Part shown: piece by piece, positions 22,851 through 31,506 of the stretch
Layout: every line of letters starts with the position of its first letter
Numbering within the stretch: the first letter of the stretch is position 1
Assembly (NCBI GenBank): GCA_028716365.1
Contig: JAQUPZ010000018.1
Coordinates: 1-34,320 of the forward strand
Source of the DNA: Kiritimatiellia bacterium
GTDB taxonomy: Bacteria > Verrucomicrobiota > Kiritimatiellia > UBA8416 > YA12-FULL-48-11
Length of the DNA stretch: 34,320 bases
Reading direction: 5' to 3'
Translations under genes and position numbers: made by a program
The notes under the pieces: model-generated
Databases searched by the model: none
The model's input: the letters and a program-made list of their open reading frames with translations, nothing else
What the model was told of the DNA's origin: nothing

Positions 22851-24740
22851 TTATTTCGGTATTGCTTTCTCTGCCTCCTTCATAGCGTTAGCTTTCTCCT
22901 CGATAGCCTTCATATTACTTTCAGCCTGTTCCCGCGAAGTAGGCGTCCAAATCAAATTAGGATCACGGTAATTAGGATCTTTCACGACGCCTGGCCTATT
23001 CGGGTCACTCAAATAACAATCAAAACTGTCATATTTATCCGTTCCATACGTTGGCTTGCCGCATACGGGGCATTTTCCAGTTGGTTTTGAAACGGCAGGC
23101 GTAGAAGCAGATGTTGCAGGAGGTGTCTTTGTAGTACTCGCTGACGTACCGGAACTTGCTCCTGTATTCGGCTTGGCAGACGCCGTCTGCGCAGTACCCG
23201 AAGATTGGGATGCTGGCGCAGTACCCGCGGGCTGGATACCATGATCCGTGTATGGATCATTCTTGTCACCCTTGCCCCAATAGGGACGCCCGTCACCCAT
23301 GTAACTCGTGGGTTTGCCATATTGTTTTATGGCATCAGCATAGGGTCCGGTTGGGTCAGTACCGCCTCCAGACGTTCCCGAACTACCGCAATCTCCGTCA
23401 TTACAAGTACCCGTCTTTCCCTTACCAGAACTGCTGCTCTTTTTTCCTTTACCAGAACTGCTGTCCTTCTTTCCTTTATCTCCTGCTTTTGAATCACTGT
23501 CTCCCTTGTCGCCTTCCTTATTGTCGTTTTTCTTACCCTTTTTGCCATCAAAGATTGCACCGGTTGCCTTGCCGCCTGCTGCTGTACCTATGGCATTGCC
23601 CAAGGCAGATGCCCCGGTTTCCAGTCCCTTGGTAACTGAGCTGATGAGTGTTGACGCCCAGCTATCCTTCTTGTCGGCAGTCGCAGTCTGAGTCGCAGAA
23701 TCATTCTTTGTCTTCTGCGAATCAGCACCACCCTTGTCCTTGATGTTGTTTGCGTCGCTTATCTGCTGATCCCCGGACGTGGATGCCTTACTAAGTTCGG
23801 AATTGGATTTCATCCCGTCAAATGACGACTGCGACTGCGAATCTGTTTTCGCCGTTTTGTCATTAACAAAACCGTCTAAGCCGATACCTTTGGATCCATC
23901 TTTAGTCCCCATGTCATTGGGCATGCCTGTACTTGTAGCTTCATTCCCCTTTAAGTCACCCTTGCCCGATTTATTTGCCAACTCTTTTTGCTTGTCCCTG
24001 TTCGCCTTGAACTCCAACCACTCCTTATGGATCTGTTCCGGCGTCTTTCCTGCCGGAATTTTCGCACCAGCCATTGATGCGAAGGAATTCTTGTCCTCCT
24101 GTTTGCCGAGATTGTCCTTTATGACACTAATAAGCCTGCCGCCCGTAGCATCCCATAAATTACGGCCAGCATATCCACCGGCCGCCCCCCCAGCTATCGT
24201 ACCGGCCGGTCCACCAGCACTGCCCAGTGTTCCTCCGACTGCCGTGCCAATAAGTGTAGTGGCAGCTTTGCCAATACCGTTAATAGCCGTAAAAATAGCC
24301 TGTCCCCAACGCCCGCCCGCTATCTCACCAGCTCCCGTAGAAGTCCATCCCGCGTGGGTGATAAGCGTGCCACCTACGCCAAGAATTTTACTGGCATTGT
24401 TTAAGTTAGCCTTGTTTTCAAGGTGTTTTCCTATTGTCTCGGATGAGGCGCCTCCTTTAACGCCCTGCACTGCAGCAACGTGATGTCCGAGTGCTGCTTG
24501 TTTTAAACCGTGGTCGACCGTCGTTCTCGTGATTTGGATAATCGTCATACCTTCATTGCTGGTCACGGCGGGATTAACGGCGTCCAGGACACGGTCGACT
24601 CGGCTACTGAAACCCGGCTTATTATTCGAAGAATCCTTTGAAACAAGAACCTGTCCGAAGGCATGTCCGGCCAACAGGACCTGGCCCAGAATCAGTATGC
24701 AAAGCATCCTTAAGAGGAACAATAAAGGAATGATTTTCAT
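22851..24740 (-). CDS. Exported low-complexity glycine-zipper protein with a CxxC motif
   Basis: This 629-residue protein starts with GGAG nine bases before the ATG and has a signal peptide ending near 'GHAFG'. Residues of about 125-205 hold a long glycine-zipper ('GTAVGGTLGSAGGPAGTIAG' and following 'GGAAGGYAG'). Residues of about 235-460 are disordered Lys/Gly/Ser/Asp-rich, with a second short zipper ('ALGNAIGTAAGGKATGAIF') and repeated 'SSSGKGKK' units. After a Thr/Ser/Pro/Ala linker comes 'KCPVCGKPTYG' with a later Cys ('FDCYL'), a zinc-ribbon-like half site, then a charged helical tail. I know no family with this order. The zippers suggest membrane insertion or oligomerisation. It could be a substrate or wall-spanning part of the CsgG-linked system. 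Confidence 0.7.
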   Translation of the reverse strand: MKIIPLLFLLRMLCILILGQVLLAGHAFGQVLVSKDSSNNKPGFSSRVDRVLDAVNPAVTSNEGMTIIQITRTTVDHGLKQAALGHHVAAVQGVKGGASSETIGKHLENKANLNNASKILGVGGTLITHAGWTSTGAGEIAGGRWGQAIFTAINGIGKAATTLIGTAVGGTLGSAGGPAGTIAGGAAGGYAGRNLWDATGGRLISVIKDNLGKQEDKNSFASMAGAKIPAGKTPEQIHKEWLEFKANRDKQKELANKSGKGDLKGNEATSTGMPNDMGTKDGSKGIGLDGFVNDKTAKTDSQSQSSFDGMKSNSELSKASTSGDQQISDANNIKDKGGADSQKTKNDSATQTATADKKDSWASTLISSVTKGLETGASALGNAIGTAAGGKATGAIFDGKKGKKNDNKEGDKGDSDSKAGDKGKKDSSSGKGKKSSSSGKGKTGTCNDGDCGSSGTSGGGTDPTGPYADAIKQYGKPTSYMGDGRPYWGKGDKNDPYTDHGIQPAGTAPASQSSGTAQTASAKPNTGASSGTSASTTKTPPATSASTPAVSKPTGKCPVCGKPTYGTDKYDSFDCYLSDPNRPGVVKDPNYRDPNLIWTPTSREQAESNMKAIEEKANAMKEAEKAIPK

Positions 24741-24760
24741 AATAATGTCTCCATGAATTC

Positions 24761-25819
24761 CTACTTTTGTTTACGGGCTATTTCCACCAGTTCCTTTATC
24801 TGATCAAGGGAAGATGCTGAAAATATGTGATTCATAAAAGTCGCCTGCCGCAATCCAAATTTCTTCTTGTCGGTCTGGAACCAGAATGCCAGCACGTTAT
24901 TCGGGTCAGCAACATGAAGGAGAAAAATAAAACAATCATTCTTTGTCTTTGCCACGGACACCACCTTAAACTGAGCACCTATCGTAACAGCATTTTCCTT
25001 GATCAAGTTGAACGTTTCAGGGTTCGTCATTGGCAAAGTAACTTCAATGTCCTGCATATTACCCTCGCGGATGTTTCTAAAAATCATGTAAGTGAGCTCT
25101 TTATAAGTTTTAAATGCATCATCATTCTCGAAACGAACCAGCGCCGCAACACTTCGTTCGAAGCGTATATTCGCCACAGATTGCAGGACCTGCACAACAT
25201 CCACGTTCCCAAAATTATCCTCGAATTGCTTACGCTGCGCCGAGACTAGCGAACCAGCCGGCAGGATGCCGGAGAGCGGATAAATACTTTCAAATGCGCA
25301 TAGTGTTTCACCGACTGCCATGGGTAATGTAAGCAGGGGTGTCAACGCTGCTGTATCACGCTCCCAGGCAGGCTGAGCGTCAAACGGCGGCTTGCCGAAC
25401 TGGCGAAGATAATCGCCCAGAAGCAACTTTGCCTGGATCATCAGAAACCGTTTACCTTTCGATTCCCAGTTTGTCATCAGTGCCGTATCACTCCATGGGT
25501 GATAAAACAAAACAACATGGGTCTGATCATTTAAAGGTGCCACGGCATAGACGGATGACGAGAAAAATGCAGACCACGCCACAGATTGCGGCATCTCATC
25601 AAAGAACGCATCCTCAACCCGCGTTAGATCAGCAAGCCCATCCGCAGAGCTGTTTTTTTTCAGGGCATCAATCGGCGTCAAAACAGCCTCAAGCCTGAAA
25701 TTCTTCACAGCTTCGACAAGTTGTTTTGTGTCCTCCTTCAATTTGACCTGCTCCGCATTGGCGGGAGCCATGAGCCAGCACAAGATCAAAACTCCATAGA
25801 GCATCCCCACTGTCTTCAT
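24761..25819 (-). CDS. Secreted protein of unknown function
   Basis: This 352-residue protein has an AAAAGGAG ribosome-binding site and a clear signal peptide ending near 'APANAEQ'. The mature protein is a mix of helices and strands with no repeats or low complexity ('TPIDALKKN', 'HVVLFYHPWSDTALMTNW', 'FKVVSVAKTKNDCFIFLLHV'). I see no catalytic motif and do not recognise a family. It sits 57 bases after the CsgG-FN3 lipoprotein gene and 20 bases before the glycine-zipper gene, so it is probably a periplasmic or secreted partner in that cluster. Confidence 0.65.
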   Translation of the reverse strand: MKTVGMLYGVLILCWLMAPANAEQVKLKEDTKQLVEAVKNFRLEAVLTPIDALKKNSSADGLADLTRVEDAFFDEMPQSVAWSAFFSSSVYAVAPLNDQTHVVLFYHPWSDTALMTNWESKGKRFLMIQAKLLLGDYLRQFGKPPFDAQPAWERDTAALTPLLTLPMAVGETLCAFESIYPLSGILPAGSLVSAQRKQFEDNFGNVDVVQVLQSVANIRFERSVAALVRFENDDAFKTYKELTYMIFRNIREGNMQDIEVTLPMTNPETFNLIKENAVTIGAQFKVVSVAKTKNDCFIFLLHVADPNNVLAFWFQTDKKKFGLRQATFMNHIFSASSLDQIKELVEIARKQK

Positions 25820-25876
25820 GATTTAAACTCCTTTTCTAACGGAACGATCTAATCTCTCGCAACAAAATCGAGGTCA

Positions 25877-28372
25877 TCATTTCCCGACCACGAGAGGTTG
25901 ACTGACATCGCTTTCCAGACCGTCGGTATCAATTGACGAGACAGTAATCTTAATTTTATTTCCGGCCTGCGCCTGTGTAAGCACACATTCCGGTTTATCC
26001 ACCGTCATCAGTAATTTACTCCGGAACATCCCCTTCTCGAAAACTTTGTATTCCTTAATGTCACTTTGAGGGGGCGGGCTCCACTTTATCACTAATCCAC
26101 CGGCACTGGATTCACTTTTCAATTCAGCCGGTGTATCCGGGCGGGGTTTTGTTGTCCCCGTTGATTCTCCGGACCAGACGCTCTCAAGACCATCTTTGTC
26201 GACAGCCTTTATGCGATAAGAGTATGTAACACCATCATCAAGCTTCTCATGTCTTCCTTTGACCGTAATCCCTTCCTCCATTTTCACCCTCAACACTTCC
26301 CTGAATTTTGATGACCCTTTCTCCATCGCCTCCACGACATATGAATCAATGTCTTTCTCCGGATTCGCCTGCCACACCAGGCTTATTGCCTTCACCTCTT
26401 TTGCTGATGTTTCCGGAATTGAAGGCGTAGCAGGGGCTTTTTTTGTGGATGCCTTGACGCATTCGCACAATTCCGAACGGACATCTGCAATATTTTCTGC
26501 ACAAACTTTGTACTGATATTCTGTCCCGTCCTTCAGATTCCCCAATCCCTTCCCTGGTTTTACACCATCCCGGTCCAGCCAGGTTGCAGTTTCGCGACCT
26601 TCAATTTTCTTTATTTCAGCAAATTGATCAGAACCGGATTCAGCCCTGAATATTGCATATCCGGAAACCTTCTCGTCAGGCGACAGCGTCCAGGTCAGTG
26701 GCACTTCACGTGGTTTTCCAGCCTCTGCGCTCAAGCCTGTCGGCACCGGTGGAGCTCCCCTGGTCGTTGCTGTGATTGTCTCAGAATCAGGACTTTCCGC
26801 TGTTACAGAGTTAACGGCACGGATCGAATACGAATAACCATGGGCATCAAGCAGTTTTCCAGGCTCTTTTCCTCCATCAAGATAAGTTGTATTCTCCCGT
26901 CCCTTTACCGAGGCAAGCTTCTTGGATTCACCATCCTGACCATCTTTCCGGAAAAGGTCATAGTGCACTACGTCCTGTTCCGGAGAGGCGGTCCACGACA
27001 GCGGAACGCAACGAACATACCCCTGCTCTGCTTTGAATCCCTGTACCGGCGCCGGTGGCGGAAGTGTTTCAACATCAACCGGGGCAGATGGCGCACCAAC
27101 CGCGCCTACACGGTTAATTGAAGTAACGCGATACTGGTACCTGGTCTTGTCCTTTAAGGGCGAATCAGATTTTCCACCCTCTTCAAACTTTGGTTCCTTG
27201 ACTTCGCCGACTTTTTCAAACTGCCCGCCCAGGCCGCGTTCCACTATGTACCGGACCACACCCTCAGATGATGGAGGATTCCATGTCAGTTTCAATGCCC
27301 TGGAAGACGGAGCTTCGGCTTTCATTCCGGCAGGCGGATCAGGAGGCGGTGCCGTCATGCTTTCCTTCACATCAGATGGCTGGCTTTCAGGGCCGTTTGC
27401 CGCAATGGCAATAATCCTGTAATAGTATGCAGTGCCATCTTTCAACGGAATTTCCGACGAACCCCTGTCACAATATTCGGTCTTTGACGCCGCTACTCTT
27501 GCTATTTCGTTAAATGGCCCGTCAACCGCGGAAGCGCGTTCAATTCGGCATTCCTTGAGATAGTCGGGAACCCGGGACCATTTCACCGTAACTTCTCGCA
27601 ACCCCATATCTGACAACTGTAACCCGCTCGGTTTATCAATCTGGCTGACAACTGCCGCTCCTGACTTTGCGGTATCAGCCCCTGCCATTGCAGTTGAAGT
27701 GGCTGGAATAACATCAGCCGCTCCCGCAATCGCGGCTGGTGTCGAAACTGCCGAAGAACGTGGAACAACCTTCTGTGTTGATAGTTTCTGGTAAAGCGCT
27801 GAAGTCATCTCGTGTACAATTTCACGCGCATGCTGAGAAAGCGTCACAGTTTTGTCCTTCGCACGCTTTGCCAGATCAACCGTCCACACAACTTGTCCGC
27901 TGTTGCAATCAATAAGCCGCGCTGAAATACCCACAGTAGCATAAGTTTTTCCCCCGCTTGCCATCATGCTGTACTCATCGACTGTCCCGATAATCACCGC
28001 TTCTGCGCCGACCATTTTTGCGGCTTCAACAGCCTTGCTTGATGAAAGCCCGGACATAGCCAGTTCGGTTTCGCCCAGCACCTTCGCAATCTGACTGCGC
28101 TCTACCATGTCATATCGCTCGGTCCGGAGCATTTCCGTTACAAAAAGATCCGATATCGATGAACCTATGAGTTCAGTCGGAGCTTTGAATGGCATCATTG
28201 CCACCTTTTTAAAACTCAAAGCTTCCTGCCGTACATAGACATTCGCTGTAGTTTTTTGCTTCATGAAGTACGGATCATTATTAACGCTCGTGGCACAGCC
28301 GGCAAGACAGGCAAGAAATCCGGCAAACGATAAACCTGTCGCCACACGTACACCCCCAGGCCATTTTCTCAT
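25877..28372 (-). CDS. CsgG-domain lipoprotein with six fibronectin type III domains
   Basis: The ATG at 28372 follows GGAG at nine bases, the local consensus, and is preferred over the ATG at 28387. The 831-residue product has a canonical Leu-Ala-Gly-Cys lipobox near residue 26. Residues of about 45-205 are a CsgG-like domain ('KKVAMMPFKAP', 'RYDMVERSQIAKVLGETELA', 'GAEAVIIGTVDEYS', 'VGISARLIDCNSGQVVW'). An Ala/Pro/Thr linker is followed by six FN3 domains of about 95-105 residues, each with a conserved 'LTW' or 'VKW' Trp and a 'Y.YRI' strand. CsgG forms the curli secretion channel. Fusion to an FN3 array is unusual and suggests a periplasm- or surface-spanning scaffold. It is the first gene of the envelope cluster. 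Confidence 0.85.
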   Translation of the reverse strand: MRKWPGGVRVATGLSFAGFLACLAGCATSVNNDPYFMKQKTTANVYVRQEALSFKKVAMMPFKAPTELIGSSISDLFVTEMLRTERYDMVERSQIAKVLGETELAMSGLSSSKAVEAAKMVGAEAVIIGTVDEYSMMASGGKTYATVGISARLIDCNSGQVVWTVDLAKRAKDKTVTLSQHAREIVHEMTSALYQKLSTQKVVPRSSAVSTPAAIAGAADVIPATSTAMAGADTAKSGAAVVSQIDKPSGLQLSDMGLREVTVKWSRVPDYLKECRIERASAVDGPFNEIARVAASKTEYCDRGSSEIPLKDGTAYYYRIIAIAANGPESQPSDVKESMTAPPPDPPAGMKAEAPSSRALKLTWNPPSSEGVVRYIVERGLGGQFEKVGEVKEPKFEEGGKSDSPLKDKTRYQYRVTSINRVGAVGAPSAPVDVETLPPPAPVQGFKAEQGYVRCVPLSWTASPEQDVVHYDLFRKDGQDGESKKLASVKGRENTTYLDGGKEPGKLLDAHGYSYSIRAVNSVTAESPDSETITATTRGAPPVPTGLSAEAGKPREVPLTWTLSPDEKVSGYAIFRAESGSDQFAEIKKIEGRETATWLDRDGVKPGKGLGNLKDGTEYQYKVCAENIADVRSELCECVKASTKKAPATPSIPETSAKEVKAISLVWQANPEKDIDSYVVEAMEKGSSKFREVLRVKMEEGITVKGRHEKLDDGVTYSYRIKAVDKDGLESVWSGESTGTTKPRPDTPAELKSESSAGGLVIKWSPPPQSDIKEYKVFEKGMFRSKLLMTVDKPECVLTQAQAGNKIKITVSSIDTDGLESDVSQPLVVGK

Positions 28373-28672
28373 GTAATTAATCTCCATTCAGGTTTAATTA
28401 TTTCTCGATCCCGCACCAAAAACAGTTTCCAATTACGATATGGCGCGGGATATTAACAAAAGCGAAACAATCCTAGCAAACCTGAAATATACGACTTTCA
28501 CCGGACAGGCGTAATACAAATAAGTTGGTCTATGATATCGCCTTTTGACTTCAGAGGGTGGCCCGGGCACTCCGCGCACGGGCATTCCGTCGCGACGGAG
28601 CGCGACGGCCACCAATAAATCTGTCTTACACCTTCACCGGACAGCATGAATATCATTGTCTACTGATGAATA
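28373..28672. other. Intergenic region with palindromes, no gene seen
   Basis: This 300-base gap separates the glycoside hydrolase stop from the CsgG-FN3 start. It holds a GC-rich palindromic block at 28557-28613: outer arms GGTGGCC and GGCCACC, and an inner perfect 14-base palindrome TCCGTCGCGACGGA at 28586-28599. A direct repeat TTCACCGGACAG occurs at about 28497-28508 and 28633-28644. No T run follows the palindrome on either side, so it looks more like a REP-type element than a terminator. Confidence 0.5.
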
Positions 28673-31318
28673 TTATTTCAGCAGGTTTGCCAGCTTATCG
28701 GGAGTGAGTTTCGGTGCACGGATGTAAACCGGTTCACCGGCATTGAGTGCAGGCTTTTTCATCCTGTTACCCATCACATCAAACACCATCGTCCGGGCTG
28801 GTGGCGAGAACAGACGCGAGCGGTCACTCCAGACAACGGCAACTGCACCATTTCCCTGCGCAAATAAGTGTATCGTCAGATCGTTTCGATTCAACACCCT
28901 CACAGCTTTGGCATCACCAATCATCGATTCCAGCGCACTGTACGCCATCATCGTCGGCTTGGGCCGGCCGTCGTAGTCCATTATGACATAATAACCGTTG
29001 GCCATGGCCGAGAACCACGGCATTGCGCCCTGTACGCCGCCTGTGTAGTAATAGCAGATATTGACCACACCGGCGGAAAGCATCTGCACCATGCCGCGTA
29101 CCAGTCCCGCCGCGGCATCAACACCGGTCAGATTAACACTTGCGCCGGATTGCGAACCAAAAGCAGCACCGCGGCTAAAACCTTCTTTGGGAAGCCATGA
29201 CGCAAACGGCGGACAGCGAATACCACCCTCTGTCATATAAATTGGTTTAACCTTGTTCCGTTCACGCATTAGTTCAGCAAAATGCTGTACTTCTTTAGTA
29301 ATGAACGGTAGCTCGCCGGGAGCGGCCGACTCAGTCAGCGGCGGACTCCAGTAAACGTGATAAGAAAGCGCATCCATAAAATCGAGTCCATCTTTGGCCA
29401 GCACGCGTTTTGTCCAGTCCTCTGCATGTGACGAAAAACAGCCGCCAATCACGATCGCCTGTGGATCGGCGCGCTTGATGGCTCGATAAGCAACCTTCAG
29501 GAATTCGGCATATTCCTCCGGTGTTCCGCTGAAAAAAGTCCTCCAACATGGTTCGTTCCAGACTTCCCAATGATGGATACGGTCTTTAAAGTGCTCAACA
29601 GTTTTGAAAACATAATTCTCCCACTCGGCCATATCACGCGGCGGAGCATCAGTCCAACTGCCGTGGTCTTTACGGTCCGGATGCGTGCGGCCTGCCCACA
29701 ATGGAGTGTGCCCCAGGTTTGCAAGAATCATGAAGCCGTGCTTACGCATTTCATTAATCTCATCATCACACCACACAAACTTACCCTTCTCCGGTTCAAC
29801 AACGCGCCAGTGGCAGAAATCACCGAAATCATGAAGCCGGATCCAGCGTGCGCCCATTGCTTCGGACGCAAGCATGGTGTTCGTCGGCTTTGGAACAACC
29901 GCGGTAACATGCGTACCGAACGCGGAATCGGGACAAAGTTGACGGTCACGTTTTGGAAATACACCAAACCATACTTCGCCCGTTACCGGCACATCACCAG
30001 CCTGAACACGAACACGATACATTCCCGGTTGTTTCGGCTTGAAATCAGCATGATCAGATACCTCATTCTTTAAGGTATGTGATATCGTTTTTAAAGGCCG
30101 CGACCAGAGATCTTCAAGGGTGTATTTCAGCATCAAACTATCAAGAGGTGTCGTAGAGGCAACATGAGCAGTGACACCCACCTGATCACCCACAACACAC
30201 CAGCGAGTTTCCGTTTCTGCACCAACTTCGACCGGCTGTGCCGGTACATAATCTGTCGCATCGCCTTCTTCAATCTGCACATCATCAACCCAGATTGTTC
30301 CAGACGGCACGATTCGGGCAACATAGTCCTCCCAGAGGTTTGGCAATACAACACCACTGAATTGATAGCGTGCCCATTCGTTTGTTGCGGTAATTCTGGT
30401 TTCACGTTTGTGACGATTGTCCGGTGAATCGCCACCGTCATCAGCCCATTCAAAGAAACTCATTTGGACACTGGTCTTCGGTTTCTCCGCACGAATCCAT
30501 GCACTGAGCGTGTATCGCTGGCCCGTACGGACAGGAAACGGTCTACACTCCAGGCCTGTCGGTACAACCCGCGGCTTGAAGTTTGGCGGCAATGGCCTGT
30601 TGATCGGGGCATTAACACTCTCCATCGATATTTCTCCGATTCGCACGCTGAACTTGCCGGAATGTGATTGAGTGTCATCAATTGAAAAACCGCCAACCGG
30701 CGTCCAGCCTTCAGGTCCGGCCTCGAACCCGCTGTTGTAAATACGATTGCCTTTTTTCGGCGGTAAACCTGACTCCGCAATGGATTCCTCATGCAGGCCG
30801 GGCACCAGTGACAGATCATCGACCAGCAACTTTCCTGTACTGGCAAACATTATATAAATTCCGCAATCCGGATCAGACTCACTCGCTTCGCCCATGATCA
30901 GGTAAGGCGTCCATTCATTCTTCACTCTCAGACTTCGTTTGAGATAACTTGTATAAGGTGCGCCGTGTTTACGGATACCAACGTAAACGGCCATTTTAGA
31001 ATCTCCCTTCATCCAAAGACGCATTGTATAGGGTTTGCCCTTCTCGACTGCGACAGAGCGCGAATGAAACTGCACACCGCCGGTGACAAACTTTGTACAA
31101 GTCACGTTCTGGGCGGATTTACCACTGTGGATATCACTTCTTTCTTCGGTAAACGTCACATCATTAGATCCATAACAGTTCTTTACCCAGCCCTGGGCGA
31201 TGCCGTTTACAAATGGACCTTCCATCCCGCCGTGTTTCAGGAGTTCAATATCAGCGGCACGCGTGGTTGGAATGGAAATGGAGAATAGAACAGAAACAAG
31301 GATGAAACGAATGAGCAT
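28673..31318 (-). CDS. Exported clan GH-A glycoside hydrolase with two carbohydrate-binding-like modules
   Basis: This 881-residue protein has the strong local GGAGATTATATA ribosome-binding pattern and a signal peptide ending near 'TTRAAD'. Residues of about 22-170 and 195-360 are two CBM4/9 (CenC-like) jelly-roll modules ('LLKHGGMEGPFVNG', 'IYNSGFEAGPEGWTP'). The catalytic TIM barrel follows, with 'WEVWNEPCW' placing the acid/base Glu at about residue 589 and 'IYMTEGGIR' placing the nucleophile Glu at about residue 697. This spacing and the WNEP motif fit GH39- or GH5-like clan GH-A retaining enzymes. A small C-terminal beta domain ends the protein. The substrate cannot be read from sequence. 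The neighbouring esterase-like gene and uxaC suggest a plant or algal uronate-containing polysaccharide. Confidence 0.85.
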   Translation of the reverse strand: MLIRFILVSVLFSISIPTTRAADIELLKHGGMEGPFVNGIAQGWVKNCYGSNDVTFTEERSDIHSGKSAQNVTCTKFVTGGVQFHSRSVAVEKGKPYTMRLWMKGDSKMAVYVGIRKHGAPYTSYLKRSLRVKNEWTPYLIMGEASESDPDCGIYIMFASTGKLLVDDLSLVPGLHEESIAESGLPPKKGNRIYNSGFEAGPEGWTPVGGFSIDDTQSHSGKFSVRIGEISMESVNAPINRPLPPNFKPRVVPTGLECRPFPVRTGQRYTLSAWIRAEKPKTSVQMSFFEWADDGGDSPDNRHKRETRITATNEWARYQFSGVVLPNLWEDYVARIVPSGTIWVDDVQIEEGDATDYVPAQPVEVGAETETRWCVVGDQVGVTAHVASTTPLDSLMLKYTLEDLWSRPLKTISHTLKNEVSDHADFKPKQPGMYRVRVQAGDVPVTGEVWFGVFPKRDRQLCPDSAFGTHVTAVVPKPTNTMLASEAMGARWIRLHDFGDFCHWRVVEPEKGKFVWCDDEINEMRKHGFMILANLGHTPLWAGRTHPDRKDHGSWTDAPPRDMAEWENYVFKTVEHFKDRIHHWEVWNEPCWRTFFSGTPEEYAEFLKVAYRAIKRADPQAIVIGGCFSSHAEDWTKRVLAKDGLDFMDALSYHVYWSPPLTESAAPGELPFITKEVQHFAELMRERNKVKPIYMTEGGIRCPPFASWLPKEGFSRGAAFGSQSGASVNLTGVDAAAGLVRGMVQMLSAGVVNICYYYTGGVQGAMPWFSAMANGYYVIMDYDGRPKPTMMAYSALESMIGDAKAVRVLNRNDLTIHLFAQGNGAVAVVWSDRSRLFSPPARTMVFDVMGNRMKKPALNAGEPVYIRAPKLTPDKLANLLK

Positions 31319-31408
31319 TATATAATCTCCTTCAGGATTAAATATCCATACAGTTTATCAACAGAACCCATTTCAAAATGATCATGCACATTATTACTGC
31401 ACGGCGAT

Positions 31409-31482
31409 GTAACGCCGTGGCTACATTCACATCCTGATGTAGCCGCCCCGTTACCTGCCAGCCAACGGGGCTTGGGGCAGGC
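31409..31482. repeat. Intergenic imperfect palindromes
   Basis: In the 188-base gap between the esterase-like and glycoside hydrolase genes, 31409-31426 and 31437-31454 are inverted copies matching at 15 of 18 bases. A second perfect 7-base stem (CCCCGTT at 31446-31452, AACGGGG at 31464-31470) overlaps it, and CCTGCC/GGCAGG pairs further along. Mutually exclusive hairpins are possible. No T run marks a simple terminator; a dispersed REP-like element or an mRNA-processing site fits better. Confidence 0.55.
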
Positions 31483-31506
31483 TGGTATCGGGGCGTCACT
31501 TTAAAT

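Noticed and set aside
23779..24483. Long plus-strand open frame opposite the glycine-zipper gene
   Set aside because: It is a product of the low-complexity GC-biased minus-strand gene, has no ribosome-binding site, and the minus strand has a signal peptide and a consensus ribosome-binding site.
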